13,598 nt of DNA from Gammaproteobacteria bacterium (GTDB lineage: Bacteria; Pseudomonadota; Gammaproteobacteria; Arenicellales; JAHEKD01), in NCBI GenBank assembly GCA_024638545.1, contig JAHEKD010000016.1, positions 1-13,598 on the forward strand. Reading direction: 5' to 3'. The notes under the pieces were generated by a model. That model worked only from the letters and a program-made list of their open reading frames with translations. It made no database searches and was not told where the DNA came from. This document shows, one piece after another, positions 8,062-13,598 of the stretch. The translations under genes and the position numbers were made by a program. How positions within the stretch are numbered: position 1 is the first letter of the stretch; the number at the start of each line of letters is the position of its first letter.

Positions 8062-8598
8062 ATGAGTAAAAAACGCTGGTATGTGATTCAGGCTTTTTCA
8101 GGCTATGAAAAACACGTTCAACAATCTTTGAAAGATCATATCGAACGCGCAGGTATGCAGGAATATTTCGGACAGGTGTTGGTGCCTGTAGAAGAGATTG
8201 TCGAAATGAAAGCCGGTCAGAAGAGAACCAGCGAGCGAAAATTCTTCCCCGGTTATGTCCTGGTTGAAATGGAAATGAATGATGACACCTGGCACCTTGT
8301 AAGAAGTGTTCCAAGAGTGAGTGGTTTTATCGGTGGCACATCATCAAAACCAGCCCCGATTTCAGAAAAAGAAGCGCAGGCGATCATGGCGCAGGTAGAA
8401 GAGGGTCATGCAAAACCCAAGCCCAAGTTTTCGTTTGAGGCGGGCGAGGTTGTCAGGGTGACTGAAGGGCCTTTTGCGGATTTTAACGGCACGGTTGAGG
8501 ACGTAAATTTCGAAAAATCCACGCTGCGGGTATCGGTATCCATATTTGGACGCTCCACACCCATCGAGCTGGATTTCGGACAGGTAGAAAAAGGATAA
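8062..8598 (+). CDS. nusG: Transcription termination/antitermination factor NusG
   Basis: NusG binds the beta' clamp of elongating RNA polymerase, suppresses pausing, assists Rho, and couples polymerase to the ribosome through S10. The 178-residue product fits the family (E. coli 181). The N-terminal NGN domain starts [20 protein letters not shown] and contains [12 protein letters not shown] and [10 protein letters not shown]. After a linker, the C-terminal KOW domain includes [20 protein letters not shown] and ends [15 protein letters not shown] at 8062 is preferred to the TTG directly before it, since AAAGG (8048-8052) lies 9 bases upstream and homologues begin with this Met. It follows secE after 30 bases, likely in one transcript. 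Confidence 0.99.
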   Translation: MSKKRWYVIQAFSGYEKHVQQSLKDHIERAGMQEYFGQVLVPVEEIVEMKAGQKRTSERKFFPGYVLVEMEMNDDTWHLVRSVPRVSGFIGGTSSKPAPISEKEAQAIMAQVEEGHAKPKPKFSFEAGEVVRVTEGPFADFNGTVEDVNFEKSTLRVSVSIFGRSTPIELDFGQVEKG

Positions 8599-8680
8599 CA
8601 GGATCTATAGATATGCGATTCTTACTGACATATATTGTCTTCGATTCAGTCAGGGGGTTTGGTCGAGCCTCGGGCAGTGA

Positions 8681-8731
8681 CGTGAACCGTTCGCTCTACG
8701 CGAGCCTCAAATCTGCGAACAAACGTTCACG
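8681..8731 (+). promoter_or_regulatory. Long stem-loop in the nusG-rplK spacer
   Basis: CGTGAAC (8681-8687) pairs with GTTCACG (8725-8731), and GTTCGC (8689-8694) with GCGAAC (8715-8720), making 13 base pairs with an asymmetric internal loop (C against AAAC). The octamer CGAGCCTC occurs in the apical loop (8701-8708) and again 37 bases upstream (8664-8671). The 209-base spacer also holds an earlier possible stem (CTGAC 8625-8629 with GTCAG 8649-8653) and an A+T-rich palindrome, TTGTAA with TTACAA, at 8736-8752. In E. coli this interval contains the promoter and leader of the rplK-rplA operon. I could not pick out a convincing promoter here. Confidence 0.5.
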
Positions 8732-8766
8732 ATAGTTGTAATTATTTTACAAATTCTTAATTTAAT

Positions 8767-8801
8767 ACGGGGAGCCTGGCGGCGCATGTACCCGTTGGGA
8801 G
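8767..8801 (+). promoter_or_regulatory. Candidate L1 translational operator at rplK
   Basis: ACGGG (8767-8771) pairs with CCCGT (8791-8795), enclosing a small GCC/GGC stem (8774-8783). The Shine-Dalgarno GGGAG (8797-8801) follows directly, 6 bases before the rplK ATG. L1 is known to repress rplK-rplA by binding a 23S-like structure at the rplK initiation region; position and shape fit that role. The match to the L1 recognition loop was not verified base by base. Confidence 0.45.
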
Positions 8802-8807
8802 TAAAAC

Positions 8808-9236
8808 ATGGCTAAAAAAATTGATGCGTATATCAAGCTGCAGGTAGCGGCGGGACAGGCTAATCCCAGTCCGCCCGTTGGTCCGGCGCTGGGTCAGCAC
8901 GGTGTGAATATCATGGAGTTTTGCAAAGCGTTCAACGCTGAAACCCAGTCACTCGAGCAGGGCCTTCCGATTCCTGTCGTGATTACCGTTTATAGCGATA
9001 AAAGTTTTAAATTTATCAAAAAAACACCACCTGCTGCGGTATTGCTGAAGAAGGCGGCTGGTATTTCCAAGGGCAGTTCGGTACCTAATCGAGACAAGGT
9101 CGCCACGGTGACGCGCGCTCAATTAGAGGAAATTGCCAAAACCAAGGAACCCGACTTAAGTTCCTATAACATGGATGCGGCTGTCAAAATTATAGCCGGT
9201 AGCGCCCGCAGCATGGGCATAGACGTGGAGGGTTAA
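8808..9236 (+). CDS. rplK: 50S ribosomal protein L11
   Basis: L11 binds the GTPase-associated region of 23S rRNA at the base of the L7/L12 stalk and is needed for RelA activation by uncharged tRNA. The product is 142 residues, as in E. coli. The N-terminal domain shows [20 protein letters not shown] with the conserved proline-rich segment and [12 protein letters not shown]; the C-terminal RNA-binding domain includes [11 protein letters not shown] and ends [16 protein letters not shown] is well placed after GGGAG. It heads the rplK-rplA pair, and rplA begins 5 bases after its stop, suggesting translational coupling. Confidence 0.99.
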   Translation: MAKKIDAYIKLQVAAGQANPSPPVGPALGQHGVNIMEFCKAFNAETQSLEQGLPIPVVITVYSDKSFKFIKKTPPAAVLLKKAAGISKGSSVPNRDKVATVTRAQLEEIAKTKEPDLSSYNMDAAVKIIAGSARSMGIDVEG

Positions 9237-9241
9237 GGCAG

Positions 9242-9937
9242 ATGGCTAAAATTTCCAAACGCGCAAAAAAATTTGCAGAGCAGGTCGATCACGACCAGTA
9301 TTACGTGCTTGATGAAGCCCTCTCTCTCGTCAAGCAAACCGCAACGGCAAAGTTCGATGAATCGGTCGATGTCGCCGTCAACCTGGGTGTTAACGCACGC
9401 AAGTCCGATCAAAATGTGCGCGGGTCAGCGATCATGCCCAGCGGTACGGGCAAGACAGTGCGGGTCGCGGTTTTTGCAGAAGGCGATCAGGCAGAGCAGG
9501 CCAAGGAAGCGGGTGCAGACCTGGTGGGCCTGGATGACCTCGCAGAAGAGGTGCAGAACGGAAAAATCGATTTTGATATGGTGATTGCCACACCGGATAC
9601 CATGCGGGTTGTTGGCAAACTGGGTCAGATTCTGGGGCCGCGTGGCCTGATGCCAAACCCGAAAGTGGGCACGGTTACAGCAGACGTGAAAACCGCTGTC
9701 GCCAATGCGAAAGCCGGGCAGGTCCAGTTCAGAATCGACAAAGGCGGCATTATTCATGCCTCCATTGGAAAGGCGTCTTTTTCGGAAGATGACTTAAAGG
9801 CGAATTTATTGACATTAATGACAGCGCTGGTCAAGGCCAAGCCGGCTGCCGCCAAAGGGCAGTATTTACAGCGCGTGACGCTGTCATCGACCATGGGTCC
9901 AAGTGTCCGGGTTGATCGCGCAACCATTGATGTATAG
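9242..9937 (+). CDS. rplA: 50S ribosomal protein L1
   Basis: L1 forms the mobile L1 stalk near the ribosomal exit site and represses translation of its own operon. The 231-residue product matches family length (E. coli 234). It begins [11 protein letters not shown]. The signature stretch [21 protein letters not shown] is present (given here with its 21st residue read from the conceptual translation around 9610-9675), followed by [20 protein letters not shown]. The C-terminus ends [11 protein letters not shown]. The Shine-Dalgarno AAGG overlaps the rplK stop codon. Its product should act at the structure ahead of rplK. Confidence 0.99.
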   Translation: MAKISKRAKKFAEQVDHDQYYVLDEALSLVKQTATAKFDESVDVAVNLGVNARKSDQNVRGSAIMPSGTGKTVRVAVFAEGDQAEQAKEAGADLVGLDDLAEEVQNGKIDFDMVIATPDTMRVVGKLGQILGPRGLMPNPKVGTVTADVKTAVANAKAGQVQFRIDKGGIIHASIGKASFSEDDLKANLLTLMTALVKAKPAAAKGQYLQRVTLSSTMGPSVRVDRATIDV

Positions 9938-9940
9938 ACG

Positions 9941-10107
9941 ATTTTGGGTGTCTGAATGCAGCGTCGGTAATGACGTTCATTCAGGCAAGTCAAAGACCGC
10001 AGGAGCTTGTTTTTCAAAGCTTAATCGATCTTCCTGATTATCCTGCGCAGACGGTGAACCCTCGCAAGGACTCTCCTTAACTGGGCAACCGTTAACAAAC
10101 TGGAGGT
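9941..10107 (+). promoter_or_regulatory. L10-type leader of rplJ-rplL
   Basis: The 178-base spacer ahead of rplJ is strongly structured. CTGAATG (9952-9958) pairs with CATTCAG (9978-9984), with an inner GCGTC/GACGT stem. ACC (9996-9998) pairs with GGT (10053-10055) and GCAGGA (9999-10004) with TCCTGC (10041-10046), separated by a one-sided 6-base bulge. AGCTT/AAGCT (10004-10021) can form inside, and AAGGA/TCCTT (10066-10078) makes a short hairpin nearer the gene. In E. coli the L10-(L7/L12)4 complex binds such a leader, at a bulged kink-like helix, to repress rplJL translation. The ribosome binding site GGAGGT lies at 10102-10107. Confidence 0.7.
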
Positions 10108-10115
10108 AACTCAAG

Positions 10116-10649
10116 ATGGCCCTCAATCTAGAGGATAAGAAAGCCCTGGTTGCTGAAGTGTCAGACGCTATGTCTAACGCTCAGGCTGCCGTGCTGGCCG
10201 AATACCGTGGCCTGAGCGTTGCTCAAATGACCAGTCTCAGATCACAGGCACGTGAGTCGGGTGTTTACGTTCGCGTATTGAAAAACACCCTGGCAAAACG
10301 TGTGGTTAAAGGATCTGATTTTGAGTGTTTAACTGATCACTTTGTCGGTCCAATTGCGTTGGCCGCATCAGCTGATCCAGTCGCAGTTGCAAAAGTGCTG
10401 AGTAACTTTGCTAAAGATAACGAAGTTCTGCAAATCAAGGTCGGTGCCATGAACGGTGCCGAAATGACGATGCAGGATATCCAGGCTCTGGCAAAATTAC
10501 CCGGCCGCGACGAATTACTGGCTAAACTGATGGGAACAATGCAGGCACCGGTGCAGAAGTTCGCTCAAACACTTAACGAAGTACCTGGAAAATTTGTGCG
10601 CACCCTTGCTGCCTATCAAAAGAGCAGGGAAGAAGCCGAGGCTGCCTAG
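10116..10649 (+). CDS. rplJ: 50S ribosomal protein L10
   Basis: L10 anchors the L7/L12 dimers to 23S rRNA and forms the base of the ribosomal stalk. The 177-residue product is slightly longer than E. coli L10 (165). It begins MALNLEDKKALVAEV and includes the conserved AEYRGLSVAQMTSLR and YVRVLKNTLAKR of the RNA-binding domain (about residues 1-100). The C-terminal helix that carries L7/L12 dimers is the Ala/Lys-rich tail ending YQKSREEAEAA. ATG is 8 bases after a perfect GGAGGT. It is co-transcribed with rplL, and with L7/L12 should act on the leader just upstream. Confidence 0.99.
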   Translation: MALNLEDKKALVAEVSDAMSNAQAAVLAEYRGLSVAQMTSLRSQARESGVYVRVLKNTLAKRVVKGSDFECLTDHFVGPIALAASADPVAVAKVLSNFAKDNEVLQIKVGAMNGAEMTMQDIQALAKLPGRDELLAKLMGTMQAPVQKFAQTLNEVPGKFVRTLAAYQKSREEAEAA

Positions 10650-10719
10650 TTAACAATATTTTTAGAAAACGCAGGATTTTTTACTGCATTAAATTTATAT
10701 ATTTGGAGAATTTTTTATC

Positions 10720-11103
10720 ATGGCTTTAAGTAATGAAGAATTATTGAAAGAAATATCAGCAAAATCAGTTCTGGATATTGCCGAACTGATCAAGATGATG
10801 GAAGAAGAATTTGGCGTCACGGCACAGGCGTCTGCAGTTGCTGTAGCCGCACCTGCCGGGGGTGAGGCTGCGGAAGGCGCAGCCGAAGAGAAGGACGAGT
10901 TTGATGTTATTCTGACTTCTTATGGTGAGAAGAAGGTAAACGTCATCAAAGTCGTTCGCTCGATCACGGGCCTGGGCCTGAAAGAAGCCAAGGACCTGGT
11001 TGAATCAGCACCTGCACCCGTGAAAGAAGCGGCAGCCAAATCGGAAGCTGAAGACATTAAAAAACAGCTCGAGGAAGCAGGCGCAAGCGCTGAACTAAAG
11101 TAG
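10720..11103 (+). CDS. rplL: 50S ribosomal protein L7/L12
   Basis: L7/L12 is the multicopy stalk protein that recruits and stimulates EF-G, EF-Tu and other translational GTPases. The 127-residue acidic product has an N-terminal dimerisation helix region (about 1-35), an Ala/Gly/Glu-rich hinge (about 36-57), and the globular C-terminal domain with [20 protein letters not shown] and [11 protein letters not shown], the surface that meets GTPases. It is a few residues longer than E. coli L7/L12 (121), with the extra length in the hinge. GGAG (10705-10708) lies 11 bases before ATG. The 70-base rplJ-rplL gap is A+T-rich and shows no other clear signal. Confidence 0.99.
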   Translation: MALSNEELLKEISAKSVLDIAELIKMMEEEFGVTAQASAVAVAAPAGGEAAEGAAEEKDEFDVILTSYGEKKVNVIKVVRSITGLGLKEAKDLVESAPAPVKEAAAKSEAEDIKKQLEEAGASAELK

Positions 11104-11109
11104 CTTTTC

Positions 11110-11137
11110 TTAGACTAAAATATAGGTTTAGACTAAA
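11110..11137. repeat. Two direct copies of a palindromic decamer after rplL
   Basis: TTAGACTAAA occurs at 11110-11119 and again at 11128-11137. Each copy is nearly palindromic (TTAG-A-CTAA), and the second extends to TTTAG-A-CTAAA. The start points are 18 bases apart, a little under two helical turns. The pair lies 6 bases past the rplL stop, ahead of the attenuator hairpin. It could be a protein-binding pair or a chance repeat in A+T-rich DNA. Confidence 0.5.
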
Positions 11138-11168
11138 CAATACTGTTATACGCATTCAAAAAGTTAAT

Positions 11169-11221
11169 CACACCGTCAGCCTGCCGATCCGGTCTGGTTG
11201 ACGGTGTGTATTGTTATTTTT
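11169..11221 (+). terminator. rplL-rpoB attenuator (terminator-like hairpin)
   Basis: CACACCGTCA (11169-11178) pairs perfectly with TGACGGTGTG (11199-11208) around a 20-base apical region that can fold further (CCGATCCGG). TATTGTTATTTTT follows. In E. coli the rplL-rpoB spacer holds a partial terminator that lets only part of the ribosomal-protein transcription into rpoBC, and the same role is likely here. RNase III processing, known in E. coli, is also possible on this stem. Since rpoB lies 45 bases beyond with no obvious promoter, read-through is expected. Confidence 0.8.
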
Positions 11222-11266
11222 GCATCTAATAAATCTGGATCAAAGGGCAAACCCCAGGGTATCTAT

Positions 11267-13598
11267 ATGACTTACACATTTACGGAAAAAAAACGTATTC
11301 GCAAAAGCTTTAGCAAACGTAAAAACCCGGTGATGGAAATTCCATACCTGTTGCAAACGCAGCTTGAATCATATCGTAAATATCTTCAGGAATTTACGCC
11401 TCCCGAACAGCGTGTCGACCAGGGTTTACAGGCGGCTTTCAAATCGATTTTTCCAATTGAAGCGCATAACAGCTCGTCAATGCTTGAATTCGTAAGCTAC
11501 CGGCTGGAGACGCCCCCGTTTGACGTGCGTGAATGCCAGCAAAAAGGCCTGGTTTATACCGCACCCCTGAGAGTGGTTCTGCGTCTGGTCATCTTTGATC
11601 GTGAAACCAGCACGCCGACAAACCGGAAAGTCAAGGACATCAAGGAACAAGAAGTCTACATGGGCGAAATGCCCCTGATGACGGATAACGGCACGTTTGT
11701 CATCAACGGTACCGAACGTGTTATCGTTTCACAACTGCACCGCTCGCCCGGTGTTCTGTTTGACCATGATCGCGGCAAAACCCATGCCTCGGGAAAACTG
11801 CTGTTTTCCGCCAGGGTGATTCCCTATCGCGGTTCCTGGCTGGATTATGAATTCGATCCCAAGGATTTGATTTATATCCGCATTGACAGACGCCGAAAAC
11901 TGCCGGCAACCATTTTATTGCGTGCGCTGGGGTTTAATACGGAATCGATTCTGGCACTGTTTTTTGAAAATGATCAATTTACATTTGGCAAGGATGACGC
12001 AATCAGCATGGAGTTCATCCCATCCAGGCTCAGGGGTGAGGAGCTCTCCTTTGATCTGGTTGATTCTAAAAACAATATCATAGTTGAGGCGGGTCGTCGC
12101 ATTACCGCTAGACATATCCGTGATATGGAGAAGTCAAATCTCAAGAAAATTTCAGTGCCTGTCGAGTTTTTCCTGGGCCGCACGCTTGCAAGCAATATTA
12201 TCGATGAAGAGACGGGTGAAGTTATTGCCGATGCAAACTCAGTTATCTCCCTGGAGATTTATGATCAGCTGAAAACCATGGGCATCAAAAAAGTTGAGAC
12301 CATTTACACCAATGACCTGGATCGGGGTCCCTATATTTCTGAGACACTGCGTATTGATCCTTCCAACAGCGAGCTAGATGCGCAGATTGAAATCTATCGA
12401 ATGATGCGACCGGGTGAGCCACCAACAAAAGAGGCCGCCCAGGCTCTGTTTACCAACCTGTTTTTCAACCTCGAGCGTTATGACCTGTCTGCTGTCGGGC
12501 GAATGAAGCTGAATCGCAGGCTGGGCCGGGATAATGACGAGGGACCGGGCACATTGAGCAAGCAGGACATCGTCGATGTGATGAAGCTGCTCATCGGGCT
12601 TAAGAATGGCCAGGGCGAAACGGATGATATAGATAATCTGGGCAACAGGCGCGTTCGCTCGGTCGGCGAACTTGTCGAAAACCAGTTCCGCGTCGGCCTG
12701 GTTCGTGTTGAGCGCGCGGTCAGGGAACGGCTGAACATGGCTGAAACAGATAACCTGACGCCCCAGGACCTGATCAATGCAAAGCCGGTATCGGCTGTTG
12801 TCAAGGAGTTTTTTGGTTCAAGCCAGCTTTCCCAGTTCATGGACCAGACCAACCCGTTATCTGAGGTCACCCATAAGCGCCGCGTGTCAGCATTAGGCCC
12901 GGGCGGTCTGACGCGTGAACGCGCCGGTTTCGAAGTGCGTGACGTACACCCCACTCACTATGGCCGCGTTTGCCCTATTGAAACACCCGAGGGCCCGAAT
13001 ATCGGCCTTATCAATTCAATGGCTGTCTATGCGCGCACCAACGAATACGGCTTTCTTGAGACACCGTACCGAAAGGTGGTCAAAGGCATTATCACCGAAG
13101 AGGTGGTTTATCTGTCTGCAATTGAGGAGGGCAAGTACGTCATCGCCCAGGCCAATGCGACGCATAACGATGCCGGCAAACTGACGGATGATCTGGTATC
13201 CTGCCGATACAGGAATGAATTCACGCTGTCGACACCGGATCAGGTTGATTTTATCGACGTGGGGCCGTCGCAGATTGTGTCGGTCGCTGCCGCATTAATC
13301 CCTTTTCTTGAGCATGATGATGCGAACCGCGCCTTGATGGGATCGAATATGCAGCGCCAGGCGGTGCCGACGGTCACAAGCGAGAAGCCGCTGGTTGGCA
13401 CGGGTATTGAACGAACCGTAGCCAGAGATTCTGGTGTTGCAGTAACGGCGAAACGTGGCGGTATTGTTGACCTGGTTGATGCGAGCCGCATTGTAGTGCG
13501 TGTTAATGATGATGAGACAAACGTCAATGAGCCGGGTGTCGATATCTATAACTTAATCAAGTACACGCGATCAAATCAAAATACCACCATCAACCAGC
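11267..13598 (+). CDS. rpoB: RNA polymerase beta subunit, 5' part (truncated by window edge)
   Basis: Beta forms the second wall of the polymerase active-site cleft and the rifampicin pocket. The frame runs 777 codons to the right edge without a stop, ending [12 protein letters not shown], which matches E. coli beta near residue 810, so roughly 540 C-terminal residues are missing. It begins [19 protein letters not shown] (11256-11259) lies 7 bases before ATG. Conserved blocks include [40 protein letters not shown] and [20 protein letters not shown]. In the rifampicin region the key residues Gln513, Asp516, His526 and Ser531 (E. coli numbers) are the sensitive type. Asn518 is replaced by Thr, and Ile524 and Ile530 by Val, which look like lineage variation. 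No frameshift is seen. Confidence 0.98.
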   Translation, partial: MTYTFTEKKRIRKSFSKRKNPVMEIPYLLQTQLESYRKYLQEFTPPEQRVDQGLQAAFKSIFPIEAHNSSSMLEFVSYRLETPPFDVRECQQKGLVYTAPLRVVLRLVIFDRETSTPTNRKVKDIKEQEVYMGEMPLMTDNGTFVINGTERVIVSQLHRSPGVLFDHDRGKTHASGKLLFSARVIPYRGSWLDYEFDPKDLIYIRIDRRRKLPATILLRALGFNTESILALFFENDQFTFGKDDAISMEFIPSRLRGEELSFDLVDSKNNIIVEAGRRITARHIRDMEKSNLKKISVPVEFFLGRTLASNIIDEETGEVIADANSVISLEIYDQLKTMGIKKVETIYTNDLDRGPYISETLRIDPSNSELDAQIEIYRMMRPGEPPTKEAAQALFTNLFFNLERYDLSAVGRMKLNRRLGRDNDEGPGTLSKQDIVDVMKLLIGLKNGQGETDDIDNLGNRRVRSVGELVENQFRVGLVRVERAVRERLNMAETDNLTPQDLINAKPVSAVVKEFFGSSQLSQFMDQTNPLSEVTHKRRVSALGPGGLTRERAGFEVRDVHPTHYGRVCPIETPEGPNIGLINSMAVYARTNEYGFLETPYRKVVKGIITEEVVYLSAIEEGKYVIAQANATHNDAGKLTDDLVSCRYRNEFTLSTPDQVDFIDVGPSQIVSVAAALIPFLEHDDANRALMGSNMQRQAVPTVTSEKPLVGTGIERTVARDSGVAVTAKRGGIVDLVDASRIVVRVNDDETNVNEPGVDIYNLIKYTRSNQNTTINQ

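Noticed and set aside
12835..12920. Rifampicin-resistance substitutions in RpoB
   Set aside because: The positions usually involved carry wild-type residues; the only differences from E. coli (Asn518Thr, Ile524Val, Ile530Val) are conservative or likely lineage variation.
12478..12954. Minus-strand frame of 158 codons
   Set aside because: It is antisense to the rpoB rifampicin region; composition is Ser/Arg-rich as expected for reverse reading of a real gene.
1..13598. CRISPR arrays, phage genes, toxin-antitoxin or defence genes
   Set aside because: No regularly spaced repeats and no genes other than the housekeeping set were found on either strand.

Overview
The window is a core translation and transcription block of a gammaproteobacterium, and every gene is on the plus strand. 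The evidence for the lineage is the EF-Tu sequence (GDDSEIG insert, VSKIIE C-terminus), beta and beta' subunits of proteobacterial type that retain a lineage-specific insert region in beta', a three-segment SecE, and the neighbourhood itself. Base composition is moderate and nothing in the coding content looks foreign. No previously undescribed biological system is visible; the interest lies in the gene order and in the spacers.

Layout, left to right: the 3' two thirds of rpoC and a strong intrinsic terminator; a consensus-like promoter and a hairpin leader driving the str operon (rpsL, rpsG, fusA, tuf); a spacer holding a 162-bp palindromic MITE-like element and a perfect 12-bp hairpin; tRNA-Trp; secE and nusG; a structured leader before rplK and rplA; an L10-type leader before rplJ and rplL; an attenuator-like hairpin; and the 5' part of rpoB, which runs off the right edge.

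The products work together. RpoB and RpoC are the catalytic core of RNA polymerase, and NusG links that polymerase to the ribosome. S12, S7, L11, L1, L10 and L7/L12 form ribosomal sites that EF-G and EF-Tu act on. SecE is part of the SecYEG translocon. The spacers carry sites that fit the known feedback circuits of these operons (S7, L1, L10-L12) and rplL-rpoB attenuation, assigned here by position and visible pairing.

The main anomaly is the arrangement. In most gammaproteobacteria the order is tufB-trnW-secE-nusG-rplKAJL-rpoBC-rpsL-rpsG-fusA-tufA. Here one tuf is joined on its left to fusA, like tufA, and on its right to trnW-secE, like tufB. The window also opens inside rpoC and closes inside rpoB. 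This is what results if the two near-identical tuf genes are merged, either by an assembler collapsing a repeat or by real tuf-tuf recombination giving a circle or tandem duplication. An assembly artefact is the simpler explanation. No gene-free stretch exceeds 300 bases; the longest spacers are about 230 (tuf to tRNA-Trp) and 209 bases (nusG to rplK).
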